DNA of 64,000 nucleotides, taken from assembly GCA_964391765.1 (NCBI GenBank), contig CAYMNG010000002.1, positions 6,066 to 70,065 on the forward strand, given 5' to 3'. The notes below the pieces were generated by a model. The model was not told where the DNA came from and did no database searches. It saw nothing but the letters and a program-made list of their open reading frames with translations. A program made the position numbers and the translations under genes. The DNA comes from UBA10649 sp964391765. Its GTDB lineage: Bacteria; Actinomycetota; Actinomycetes; S36-B12. This document shows positions 41,652 through 50,578 of the stretch, in pieces. Within the stretch, counting starts at the first letter, position 1. Each line of letters begins with the position of its first letter.

Positions 41652-42460
41652 TGCTCGCGGCGTGCTCGTCGCACGCGCCGATGATGGCCGCGGCCCGCGA
41701 CTCGGCACCGGTCGAGCAACGCGACCGCTTCTTCGCCGCGCTCGCCGACCTGCGCGACCGGGTCGTCGGCCGCGGCGTCGACACGATCGTGATGCTGTCC
41801 AACGAGCACTTCACGAACTTCTTCCTGGAGGCGTTCCCGCAGGTGTGCGTCGGAGTCGGTGAGCGCAACCGTGGCCCGGCGGAACCGTGGCTGGGGATCG
41901 CGCAGGGGTGGATCGACGGCGACCGCGGACTCGCCGAGCACCTGACGACGTCGCTGCTGCACTCGGGCCTGGATCCGGCGTTCTCCCATCGGCTGGACCT
42001 CGACCACGGGATCATGACCGTGTACGACGAGCTCGACCCCGACCACCGCTGCCGGCTCGTCCCGATCGTGCAGAACTGCGCGGTGCCGCCGTTGATGCCG
42101 CTGGCCCGGGCGTGGGACCTCGGCCGGGCGCTCGCCGACGCGATCGCGTCCTTCCCCGACGCGCGTCGGATCGCGCTGGTCGGCGCGGGCGGTCTGTCGC
42201 ACTGGGTCGGCGTCCCGCGCGTGGGCGACATCGACGAGGAGTTCGACCGGTGGTTCCTGGACGCGCTGGCCACCGGCCGCGTCCGCGATCTGCTCGACCT
42301 GGACGACGAGGAGATCGCGGTGGCCGGCAACGGAGCGCACGAGATCCGCAGCTGGGTCGCGGTGGCCGCGGCGGCCGCACCCACCCCGGCGACCGTGCTG
42401 GCCTACGAGCCGATCGGGTCGTGGATCACCGGCATGGGCGTGGTCCGGTTCGGTGACTGA
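41639..42460 (+). CDS. LigB-type catalytic subunit of a class III extradiol dioxygenase
   Basis: The 273-residue protein has the LigB iron site: His in ACSSHAPMM (residue 12), His in LSNEHFTNFF (residue 57), and the catalytic His in GGLSHWVGVPR. It should open a catechol-type ring next to the diol using Fe(II) and oxygen. Protocatechuate 4,5-dioxygenase or an aminophenol/gallate-type relative are possible. GGAGGGGAC precedes the ATG. It lies between the LigA-type gene and an exporter gene in one operon. Confidence 0.88.
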   Translation: MAELVLAACSSHAPMMAAARDSAPVEQRDRFFAALADLRDRVVGRGVDTIVMLSNEHFTNFFLEAFPQVCVGVGERNRGPAEPWLGIAQGWIDGDRGLAEHLTTSLLHSGLDPAFSHRLDLDHGIMTVYDELDPDHRCRLVPIVQNCAVPPLMPLARAWDLGRALADAIASFPDARRIALVGAGGLSHWVGVPRVGDIDEEFDRWFLDALATGRVRDLLDLDDEEIAVAGNGAHEIRSWVAVAAAAAPTPATVLAYEPIGSWITGMGVVRFGD

Positions 42461-43739
42461 CGCGGCGCGCGACCTGGGCGCGCTGGTCACCGGCCGTCGG
42501 CAGTACCTGACCGTCGCGATCTTGTCCGGCATGACCGCGCTCGCGCCGCTGTCGATGGACATGTACCTGCCGGCGTTCCCGCAGCTCGCCGCGGACCTCG
42601 GCGCGACGACGGCCCAGGTGCAGGCCACGCTCGCGGCGAACGTCGCCGGGATCGTCGTCGGGCAGGTCGTGCTCAGCTCGCTCAGCGACGCGTACGGCCG
42701 GCGACGGATCGTCCTGACCGCCATGGCCGCGACCGTCGTCCTGTCCGTCGGACAGGCGCTGGCACCGTCGATCGCCGTCCTGACGGTGCTGCGGTTCCTC
42801 GCCGGCGTCAGTGCCGGTGCCGGGATCGCGATCGCCCGGGCGATCGCGGCGGACATCACGTCCGGGCAGCGGGCCGCGCGGCTGTTCTCGCTGTTCATCG
42901 CGCTGGCGATGGTCGGCCCGATCGTCGCGCCGGTGCTCGGCGGGGCCGTCTTCGCGCTGACGGGGACGTGGCGGTCGTCGTTCGTCGCCCTCGGCGCGGC
43001 GGTCGCCGCGCTCACGGTCGCCGTGGCGCTGGCGATCCCGGAGACCCTTCCGCCCCGAGCACGTCACGGCGGTGGCCTGCGCCGGCTCGTGGTCGCCGGT
43101 GGAGCGCTGGCGCTGGACCGGCGCTTCGTCGGGTACGCGCTGGTCCTCGCGTTCTCCTACAGCGCCCTGTTCGCGTACCTGGCCGCCGGACCGTTCGCGT
43201 TGCAGGTCGAGCTGGGGCTGACCCCGACGCAGTACGCGGTGACGTTCGGTATCAACGCGATGGGCGTGGTCGGCGTCGGGTTGTTCAACGCCCGGCTCGT
43301 GCGCCGGTACGCCCCCGCCCGGCTGCTGGGGATCGGCCTGGGGATCAGCGCGGTCGCGTCGGTCGGGTTGCTCGTCTTGTTGCGCCAGCCGGTCCCGCCG
43401 GTCCTGCCGGTGCTCGCGGCGCTGATGATCGTGCTCGACTCCCGGGGACTGATGACGCCCAACGCGACGTTCCTCGGCGTCGAGCGGGCCGACCTGAAGG
43501 GCACCGCCTCGGCGATCCTCGGGGCGGCCACGTTCGCCGGCGGGGTCGTCGTCTCGCCGATCCTCGGGGCGCTGCCGATGCCGCCCGGGCAGGCGATGGG
43601 CACGGTGATCCTCGGCGGGACGGTCGGGGCCGTCCTCGCCGCGCTGCTGACGGTGGGTCGCCGGGTCGACGGCCCGGGGTCGGCTACGACGCCCAGGACA
43701 CCCGCAGGTACGCCGGGGAGTTCGTCCCGGCACGGGTGA
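42453..43739 (+). CDS. Bcr/CflA-family MFS drug exporter
   Basis: The 428-residue protein has twelve transmembrane helices and the Bcr/CflA signatures APLSMDMYLPAFPQLA in helix 1 and LSDAYGRRRIVL in the first cytoplasmic loop. It would export drugs or small metabolites with proton exchange. The GTG start overlaps the dioxygenase stop by eight bases. The last 18 codons overlap the convergent sbcC gene by 56 bases. Confidence 0.88.
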   Translation: MTDAARDLGALVTGRRQYLTVAILSGMTALAPLSMDMYLPAFPQLAADLGATTAQVQATLAANVAGIVVGQVVLSSLSDAYGRRRIVLTAMAATVVLSVGQALAPSIAVLTVLRFLAGVSAGAGIAIARAIAADITSGQRAARLFSLFIALAMVGPIVAPVLGGAVFALTGTWRSSFVALGAAVAALTVAVALAIPETLPPRARHGGGLRRLVVAGGALALDRRFVGYALVLAFSYSALFAYLAAGPFALQVELGLTPTQYAVTFGINAMGVVGVGLFNARLVRRYAPARLLGIGLGISAVASVGLLVLLRQPVPPVLPVLAALMIVLDSRGLMTPNATFLGVERADLKGTASAILGAATFAGGVVVSPILGALPMPPGQAMGTVILGGTVGAVLAALLTVGRRVDGPGSATTPRTPAGTPGSSSRHG

Positions 43740-46506
43740 CGTCGATTCGCTCGCTGATCGCCGACTTCATCGCGTCGACGTGGCTGATGACGCCCACGAG
43801 ACGATCCTCGCTGCCCAGGTGACCGAGCATCGTCATGACCTCTTCCAGGCTCTCGGCGTCCAAGGACCCGAACCCCTCGTCGACGAACAGCGAGCCGATC
43901 GCGATGCCGCCGGCGTCGGCGCGGACGACGTCGGACAGGCCCAGGGCCAGGGCCAGGGACGCGCAGAAGGTCTCACCGCCGCTCAGGCTGCGGGCGGGTC
44001 GGGTCCGGCCGGTCAGGTGGTCGACGATCCAGATGTCGAGCCCGTGCAGGCTGCGGCCGTCGCCGACCCCGGCCGGGGCGGGCACGAGGTGGAACCGGCC
44101 GTCGAGCAGCGCCTCGAGTCGGCGGTTCGCGTGCTCGACGACCGTGGCGAACAGTGCCCGGAGCACGAACACGTGCAGGCCGAAGTCGTCGCCGCGACCG
44201 GGGGCGACGAGGTCGGCGAGGTCGAGCAGGTCCGCGGATCGGGCCGCGTCGGCAGTGCGCCGCTCGCACGCGGCCTCGACGGCGGTGGTGCCCGAGCGCA
44301 GTCTCGACAGCCGCTCGACCGCGTCCCGCAGGTCGTGCTCGGCCTCGCGACGCACGTCCTCGGCCCGGGTCCAGCGGTCCCGGGCGGCTGCGACGTCGCC
44401 GAATCCGACGGCAGGCCCATCCGCCGTGCCGGCCGACTCGCCGCTGCCGCCGGCCGCGGCGTCGTCCCCACCGCGCCGGTCGTGGTCGGCCCGGAGCTCG
44501 GCGAGGGCGGCGTTCGCCCGGGCTCGGGCGTGGGTCGCGGCGTCGAGGTCGGCCCGGCGATCGGCGGCCGTCCGCAATGCGTCCGCGAGGGCGAGCAGGC
44601 GCGATCGTCGGTGGGCGACCGACTCCGCACCCGCCCGGGCCCGCGCGACCTGCTCCGCCTTGGCGGCGATCGACTCCCGCGACGCCCGCACCGACTCCTC
44701 GACGCGGGCGATCTCCCGATCGGCGGCGGCGACCTTCTCGTGGCACTCTTCGGACTCCGCACGCAGCCGACGCACCTGTTGATCGGCCCGCTCGGCCGCG
44801 TCCGACCGCGCCTTCAGGCCCGCCGTCGTCCGGCCGTGCTCCGCCTCCGCCTCGGCGAGCGCGTCGGCGGTCAGCTCCGCCTCGCCGGCCAGCCGTTCGG
44901 CTCGTTGACGGGAGTCCGACAGCGCCCTGCGGGCGGCCGCCAGGTCCGCGGTCGCGTCGCCGGCCGCCGCGCGCAGCTCCTCGACCTCGTCGGCGGTGAC
45001 CGCAGCGTCGACCTGCTCGGCGGGTCGCGGATGTTCCAGCGCCCCGCAGACCGGGCACGGGGACCCCGGCTCGAGGCCGACGGCGAGCTCGGCCGCGATG
45101 CCGGCGCGGTGGTGCCGGCTGGCGTCGTGGTAGCGACGATCCGCCGTCGCATCGACCGCCAGCGCCCGCTCCACTTCGGCGGTCAGGACCGGCTGGCGCG
45201 CGGTCTCGGCCGCGAGGGCCTCGACGACGCCCCGGATCCGCCCGAGCTCTCGTCCCCGCTCGCTCGCCCGGGTGTGCTCGTCGTGCGACGGGCCGGACTG
45301 GGCCACCTGCTCGAGGTCCGCGATCAGGGCGGGCAGTTCGGCCAGTCGCGCGCGGTCCGCGCCCGCGGCGGTGCGCGCGTCCTCGATCGCGGCGACCATG
45401 CGTGCCTCCTGCGCCGGCCACGCCGCGACCGCCTCCTCCGCGGCGGCGGCCGTGGTGAGCTCACCGGCGAGCCGGTCGGTCGCGGCGGCCCGGTCGCGCC
45501 ACTGCGCGACGGTGTGCTCGGCGTCGTCCGCGCCGACGTCCTCGTCGGCGCCGGCCAGGGCGGCGACCGCCGATCGGGCCGATGCGAACCGGGTGCCGCA
45601 CTCGTCGACGTCGGCCTGGGCGGCGTGGGCCGCGGACGACGCGTCGGCCTCGGCCTTCGCCGTCGCCCGCGCGGTGTCGGCGGCCGTGGCACGGGCGGCC
45701 GCTGCGTCGGCGGCCGCACGCGCGGCCTCGGCGCGATCGGCGAGGGGCGGTTCCAACGCGTGCAGCGCGGTCCGCAGGTCGTCGTCCAGGCCGATACGCG
45801 CGAACTCGAGGAGCTCCTCGCGGATGTCGTCGTCGATCCCGACGCCTGCCGCGAGCGCTCGGACGGCCTCGTCGACGGCCGCGGTGGCGGCCCGCCGGGT
45901 CTCGCGGGCCGCGGCGGCGTCGGCGGCGAGGAGGTCGGCGACCCGCTGGGAGAGGCGGGGGTCGAACACCCGCGCCAAGATCTCGCGCCGGTCGGCGGTC
46001 GTGGCGGTGAGGAACTGGGCGAACGCGCCCTGCGGCAGCACGACCGTCTGCACGAACTGGTCGCGGGTCAGGCCGACGACGCGGGCGATCTCCGCGTTCG
46101 CCGACGCGACGTTCGTCGCGATCGACTCCTCCCGACCGTCCGGGCCGATCCGGAACACCTTGGCGGACGCCTTCGACTCGGTCTGGCCGGCGCCGCGCTG
46201 TTTGCTGCGCAGGTACCGCGGGCTGCGGATCACGCGGTACGTGCCCGCGGCGGTCTCGAGGACGAGGTCGACCTCGCTCGGATCGGTGCCGGTGGCGAAG
46301 TCCGAGCGCAGTCGGGCCTGGTCGGCGTCGGCGACGGCGAGCGTCCCGAACAGGGCGAAGCAGATGCAGTCGATGATCGTCGACTTGCCCGCGCCGGTCG
46401 GCCCGTTGATGAGGTACAGGCCGGACCGGCCCAGCGCGTCGAAGTCGATGCGCTGCTCGTCGCGGAACGGGCCGATTCCGCGGAAGGCCAGGGACCGGAT
46501 GCGCAT
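43684..46506 (-). CDS. sbcC: Exonuclease subunit SbcC
   Basis: The 940-residue protein is a Rad50-type ATPase: MRIRSLAFRGIGPFRDEQRIDF, Walker A NGPTGAGKSTIID, long coiled coils, the zinc-hook CPVCGALEHPRPAE near the middle, then LSGGETFCASLALALGLSDV and the Walker B LFVDEGFGSLD. With SbcD it cuts DNA hairpins and protein-blocked ends. It starts one base after the SbcD stop. Its 3' end overlaps the convergent MFS gene by 56 bases. Confidence 0.95.
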   Translation of the reverse strand: MRIRSLAFRGIGPFRDEQRIDFDALGRSGLYLINGPTGAGKSTIIDCICFALFGTLAVADADQARLRSDFATGTDPSEVDLVLETAAGTYRVIRSPRYLRSKQRGAGQTESKASAKVFRIGPDGREESIATNVASANAEIARVVGLTRDQFVQTVVLPQGAFAQFLTATTADRREILARVFDPRLSQRVADLLAADAAAARETRRAATAAVDEAVRALAAGVGIDDDIREELLEFARIGLDDDLRTALHALEPPLADRAEAARAAADAAAARATAADTARATAKAEADASSAAHAAQADVDECGTRFASARSAVAALAGADEDVGADDAEHTVAQWRDRAAATDRLAGELTTAAAAEEAVAAWPAQEARMVAAIEDARTAAGADRARLAELPALIADLEQVAQSGPSHDEHTRASERGRELGRIRGVVEALAAETARQPVLTAEVERALAVDATADRRYHDASRHHRAGIAAELAVGLEPGSPCPVCGALEHPRPAEQVDAAVTADEVEELRAAAGDATADLAAARRALSDSRQRAERLAGEAELTADALAEAEAEHGRTTAGLKARSDAAERADQQVRRLRAESEECHEKVAAADREIARVEESVRASRESIAAKAEQVARARAGAESVAHRRSRLLALADALRTAADRRADLDAATHARARANAALAELRADHDRRGGDDAAAGGSGESAGTADGPAVGFGDVAAARDRWTRAEDVRREAEHDLRDAVERLSRLRSGTTAVEAACERRTADAARSADLLDLADLVAPGRGDDFGLHVFVLRALFATVVEHANRRLEALLDGRFHLVPAPAGVGDGRSLHGLDIWIVDHLTGRTRPARSLSGGETFCASLALALGLSDVVRADAGGIAIGSLFVDEGFGSLDAESLEEVMTMLGHLGSEDRLVGVISHVDAMKSAISERIDVTRAGTNSPAYLRVSWAS

Positions 46507-46507
46507 G

Positions 46508-47749
46508 TCAGGCCTGCGCGTGCGCGCGTTCGAGGGCGTCGGCGAGGATCGCCGCCATCGGCGCGGGCAGCGGCTCCCCACGCGTGGCGGTGTAGAAGTC
46601 GCGGATGCGGTCCATCGGGGTCACCGCGTCGGTGGCCGCGGCTGGGCCGGTCGGGCCCGACGCGCTGTCGGTCGAGGGGTCGACCGGCCCGCCGGTCGGT
46701 GTGCGCTCGCGCGTGGTCCGCAGCAGGCGGGGGAACCTCGTGTGCAGCTGGGCCAGGTAGGCGTCGGGGAGGTGGGTGTCGGTCAGGGTGATCTCGACGA
46801 AGTCGTCGTGATGCTCGGCGTACGCGTCGGACAGCACGGTGGCCAGGTCGCCGCGCAGTCGGGCCATCCGGGCCGGCTGCGGGACGGGCACGACGTCGAG
46901 CGCGACCGTGCCGTCGGCGGCCAGGTCGACGATCGTGACCGACTTGACGTGCTCGGCCTCGGAGATCGAGTACCGCAGCAGCGAGCCGCTGTACCGGATC
47001 GTCGGTCGGTCCGGCGGGTCCTGCGGTCCGCGCAGGTGCACGGTCCGTGGCCGGTGCAGGTGACCGAGGGCGACGTAGTCGACGCCGGCGAACACCGCCG
47101 TCGGCACGGATGCGACCCCGCCGACGGCGATGTCGCGCTCGCTGTCGGACTGCGCTTCGGCGGTGCCTTCGCCGGTGACGACGAAGGCGTGCGCGACGAC
47201 GACCGCGCGCGTCCGGTGGTCCAGGCGTCGGCGTTCGGCCAGGTCGGTGCGGACGCGGCCCATCGCCTCAGTCAGGACCGCCTCGTGGCTGCGGTCCAGG
47301 AGCGGCCCGTCGGTCGCGGCGAGGTCACGACGCGCGGCGTCGGGGTCCAGGTACGGCAGGGGGTAGAACGCGACCGGGCCGTCGGCGTCGGCGAAGACCG
47401 TCGCAGTGCCGGCCGTCGCGATCTCGCCGACCACCGTGACGGCGTCGACGAGCAGGTCGGCGTTCGCGGCCAGCCGCGCCCCCTCGTCGTGGTTGCCTGC
47501 GGTGCAGACGATCGCGACGCCGGCATCGTGCAGTCGGGTGAGGGTGTCGGCGAGGCGGTGGATGTCGTCGACCGCCGGGAACGCGCGGTCGAAGACGTCG
47601 CCGGCGATGACGACGAGGTCGACCGAGCGCTCGATCGCCAGGTCGACGATCGCGTCCAGCGCGGCCTGCTGGGCCGTGGCGAGGTCGTGGCCGTGCAGGC
47701 GCCGGCCCAGGTGCCAGTCGGCGGTATGGAGGAACCGCACGATCCTCAC
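46508..47749 (-). CDS. sbcD: Exonuclease subunit SbcD
   Basis: The 413-residue protein has all phosphoesterase motifs of SbcD: HTADWHLGRRLHG, VIAGDVFDRAFP, CTAGNHDEGARLA, AHAFVVTGE and ALGHLHRPR. It is the nuclease partner of SbcC. The GTG start overlaps the upstream B3/B4-domain gene as GTGA; a second GTG nine bases inside is an alternative. Confidence 0.93.
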   Translation of the reverse strand: MRIVRFLHTADWHLGRRLHGHDLATAQQAALDAIVDLAIERSVDLVVIAGDVFDRAFPAVDDIHRLADTLTRLHDAGVAIVCTAGNHDEGARLAANADLLVDAVTVVGEIATAGTATVFADADGPVAFYPLPYLDPDAARRDLAATDGPLLDRSHEAVLTEAMGRVRTDLAERRRLDHRTRAVVVAHAFVVTGEGTAEAQSDSERDIAVGGVASVPTAVFAGVDYVALGHLHRPRTVHLRGPQDPPDRPTIRYSGSLLRYSISEAEHVKSVTIVDLAADGTVALDVVPVPQPARMARLRGDLATVLSDAYAEHHDDFVEITLTDTHLPDAYLAQLHTRFPRLLRTTRERTPTGGPVDPSTDSASGPTGPAAATDAVTPMDRIRDFYTATRGEPLPAPMAAILADALERAHAQA

Positions 47750-48495
47750 CCCCCGCCCGGGTCGGCCGGTCCGAGCAGGCGCGTGTCGAACGTCGCGTCC
47801 GGGGAGTCGACCCGAAGTCGGACGACCAGGTCGGCGGCGGCGCGCTCGGCGACGGCGCGAGCATCCGGGCCCAGGGAGTCGACGATGAACACCGCCCGGG
47901 TCGTGCGCTCGGTCAGGCGGGTGCGCACGCACTGCCGCCAGTTCCAGCGCCGGCACGTGACGCCGGCGTCGTCGCGCCACACGACCTCGCCGCGCTCGGC
48001 CCGTTGGGTCGCCGGCTCGCCGTCGGCGACGGTGTCGAACGGCTCCACGCCGACGGCGATCGTCAGCCGCGGCGGGCCGACGTAGCCGCTGATGTCCTCC
48101 CCGCCCACCGGAACCAGGTGCAGGACCGACACGGCGTTGTACACGTCGGTCAGTCGGTCGATCCGCGGCAGCCCCGTCCCGGCCCGGCGCAGCAGGGCCT
48201 CCACGCTCGACCGGGCGACGCGGGCCTTGACGCCGAAGTCGGCGTACGCCTCGCGCCAGCGGCCGATCGCCGGCAGGTCGTGGGGTTCGCCGTCGGCCAG
48301 CAGGCCGGTCGCGTGGTCCTCGGCCGTGCGCAGCAGGTCGTCGCTGGCGGCCGACGTCGGCCCCGGCGCCAGCCCGTCGGCGACGACGATCGCCGCGACG
48401 TAGTCCGGCCGCGCCGCGAAGACGGTCGGCTCGATCCGCACCGCGCGGACGTCACCGGCCCACGCCCCGGTGCGCGCGCTGGGGACAGTCGTCAT
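47746..48495 (-). CDS. B3/B4-domain (PheT-like tRNA-binding) protein
   Basis: The 249-residue protein carries a B3/4 domain as found in the beta subunit of phenylalanyl-tRNA synthetase; WREAYADFGVKARVARSSVEALLRRA and LPRIDRLTDVYNAVSVLHLVPVGGEDI are characteristic. Stand-alone copies may edit mischarged tRNA, but this is not established for all. GAGGTCGAC precedes the ATG. It leads the operon with sbcD and sbcC and is divergent from the glycosyltransferase cluster. Confidence 0.85.
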   Translation of the reverse strand: MTTVPSARTGAWAGDVRAVRIEPTVFAARPDYVAAIVVADGLAPGPTSAASDDLLRTAEDHATGLLADGEPHDLPAIGRWREAYADFGVKARVARSSVEALLRRAGTGLPRIDRLTDVYNAVSVLHLVPVGGEDISGYVGPPRLTIAVGVEPFDTVADGEPATQRAERGEVVWRDDAGVTCRRWNWRQCVRTRLTERTTRAVFIVDSLGPDARAVAERAAADLVVRLRVDSPDATFDTRLLGPADPGGG

Positions 48496-48575
48496 GTCGA
48501 CCTCGCCTGCTCGTCGGTGTCGGCACGGTAGCGCCGAGGGGTGACGACGGGCCGCCGAGGGCTAACGTCGACCCC

Positions 48576-49769
48576 GTGGCACCGCAGCGACCGCGCGTCG
48601 TTCCGCGCGGCGTCCCGCGCGTCCTCGTGGTGTGTGAGGTGCCGCCGATGCCGGTGCGCGGCGGTGCGGACCTGCGCATCCTCGCGGTCACCAAGGCGCT
48701 GGCGCGGTTCGCGCGCGTCGGCGTGGTCGCGCTCAGTCCGCGACCGGGCCGGCCGCCGGCGCACGTGGACCTGTGGCGCGCCGCCGACTCGGCCCTGCCG
48801 GCGGCGGCGACGTCGCTGCGGCAGATCGTCGCCTGCCCCGAGGACCCCTTCGCCCAGATCGCCGACCCGGACCGGGTGCGGGTCGTCCGGGCGGCGGTCG
48901 AGGACTTCGCACCGACCGTCGTGGTGAGCTACCGCCTTCGCGCGTGGCGGGTCGCGGCCGAGGCCCTCGCCGGTTCGTCGGTGCCGATGGTCGCCGACCT
49001 CGACGAGGCGATCGCCCGGGCGGTGCGCGCCGCGCAGATCGGCGTCGAGCGCGATCCCGGCGCCCGCGTCCGCGTGTGGGCCACGCGCGCGCAGGAGACC
49101 TACGAGCGCATCGTCGTCGACGGGGCGAGCGCGGTGTGGGTGAGCTCGGCGGCCGACGCGGCCGAGCTCGGCCGGTTCGCGGACCCGCGGCGCGTGCGGG
49201 TCGTGCCGAACGTCGTGGACGTCGAGGACTACGCGGTCACCGGTGTGGACCGGCGGGCGCGGACGGTGGTCTTCCCGGCGATGTTCGGGTATCCGCCGAA
49301 CGAGGACGCCGCCCGCGTGCTCCTGGACGACATCGCCCCCCGGCTCCCGGGATGGACCGTGCTGCTCGCCGGGTCGTTCATCCCGCCGTGGTTGCGCGAG
49401 CGCGCCGGGCCGGGGGTCGAGGTCGTCGGTCCGGTCGACCGGATGGCCGACCACCTGGCGGCGAGCGCGGCCGCGGTCGTCCCGCTGCGAGCCGGGACCG
49501 GGACCCGTCTGAAGATCCTGGAGTGCCTGGCGACGTCGACGCCGGTGGTGTCCACGCCGATCGGGGCCGAGGGGCTGGACCTGGAACCGGGCCGGCACTT
49601 CCTGGCCGCGCAGACGCCGGCGCAGTTCGTCGACGCGGTGCGCCGGTTGGATGACGACCCGGCGCTGGTGCGCCGGCTCACGTCCGCCGGCCTGGCCCGG
49701 GTCCGTGCGCGACACGGTGTCGACGCGCTCGTGCCGGTCCTGGTCGACGCGGTCGCCGGCGTCGGGTGA
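48576..49769 (+). CDS. GT4-like glycosyltransferase
   Basis: The 397-residue protein has a two-domain GT-B fold: VLVVCEVPPMPVRGGADLRIL in the N-terminal half and, in the C-terminal half, VVFPAMFGYPPNEDAARVLLDDIAP, VVPLRAGTGTRLKILECLATSTPVVSTPIGAEGL, where the E-x7-E type donor loop is represented by G-T-R-L-K-I-L-E. It should transfer a sugar in surface polysaccharide synthesis. The GTG start is seven bases after TAACGT. It opens the polysaccharide cluster. Confidence 0.85.
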   Translation: MAPQRPRVVPRGVPRVLVVCEVPPMPVRGGADLRILAVTKALARFARVGVVALSPRPGRPPAHVDLWRAADSALPAAATSLRQIVACPEDPFAQIADPDRVRVVRAAVEDFAPTVVVSYRLRAWRVAAEALAGSSVPMVADLDEAIARAVRAAQIGVERDPGARVRVWATRAQETYERIVVDGASAVWVSSAADAAELGRFADPRRVRVVPNVVDVEDYAVTGVDRRARTVVFPAMFGYPPNEDAARVLLDDIAPRLPGWTVLLAGSFIPPWLRERAGPGVEVVGPVDRMADHLAASAAAVVPLRAGTGTRLKILECLATSTPVVSTPIGAEGLDLEPGRHFLAAQTPAQFVDAVRRLDDDPALVRRLTSAGLARVRARHGVDALVPVLVDAVAGVG

Positions 49770-49885
49770 TCGACCGCGACCCGCCCCGACCCGCCGTGAC
49801 CCGGGCCTTCCCCGACCGGTCACGCGCGTACGATCGGCGCGGTCTTCCGACAGGACCCGAGTGCGGCGGCGGACGGAGCGGCGAA

Positions 49886-50578
49886 GTGTACGGCGTCATC
49901 ATGGCGACTCGGCCGACCGAGCCGTTCATCCTCGACGCGCTGGCGAGCATCCACGCGCAGACGCTGCCGCCCGCGCAGGTGATCGTCGTCGTCAACGGCC
50001 CCGGCGCCCACGAGTGCGACCTTCGCGCGACGATCGGCGAGCAGTTCCCCGAGGTGGTCGTGCGCGCCGACGACCGGCCGAGCATGGCGGCGGCCTTCCA
50101 CGTCGGCCTCGCCGGCGTGCGGACGCCGTACGTCGGGTTCCTGGACGCCGACGACCTGTGGGCACCGACGAAGCAGGAGCGGCAGATCACGATGCTGGCG
50201 GATTCGCCGCGGGTCGACGCGGTGCTGTGCCAGACGGTCAACTTCCGGGTCGACGCCGACGCGGTCGTCCGCGACGGCGTGGTCGCGACGGCCCGGCTGT
50301 TCGGCGCGACGACGTTCCGGACCGACGTCTTCGACCGGTTCGGCCCGGTGGACGCCGACGCCGACCACTTCGAGTGGCTGTACCGGTGGTGGGCGGGCGC
50401 GGCCGCGGCCGGCATCGTGACCGCGACCGACGCGTTCCCCGGACTGCGTCGTCGACTCCATGCCGGCAACGGATGGGTCACCCAGCACGAGCGCGGGCGT
50501 GCCGTGCTGCTGGCCGAGCTGCGGCGGATCAACCGGCGACGCCGAGGCGAGTCGGTCGAGGCCGCGTCCGCGCGATGA
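49886..50578 (+). CDS. GT2-family glycosyltransferase
   Basis: The 230-residue protein is a GT-A enzyme with VYGVIMATRPTEPFILDALASI at the start, VVVNGPGAH and the DXD-type VGFLDADDLWAP. It may add one sugar in the polysaccharide pathway. The GTG at 49886 is chosen because GGAG lies seven bases before it and the first strand follows; an upstream GTG that overlaps the preceding stop would add 40 unconserved residues. It overlaps the next gene by four bases (ATGA). Confidence 0.85.
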   Translation: MYGVIMATRPTEPFILDALASIHAQTLPPAQVIVVVNGPGAHECDLRATIGEQFPEVVVRADDRPSMAAAFHVGLAGVRTPYVGFLDADDLWAPTKQERQITMLADSPRVDAVLCQTVNFRVDADAVVRDGVVATARLFGATTFRTDVFDRFGPVDADADHFEWLYRWWAGAAAAGIVTATDAFPGLRRRLHAGNGWVTQHERGRAVLLAELRRINRRRRGESVEAASAR

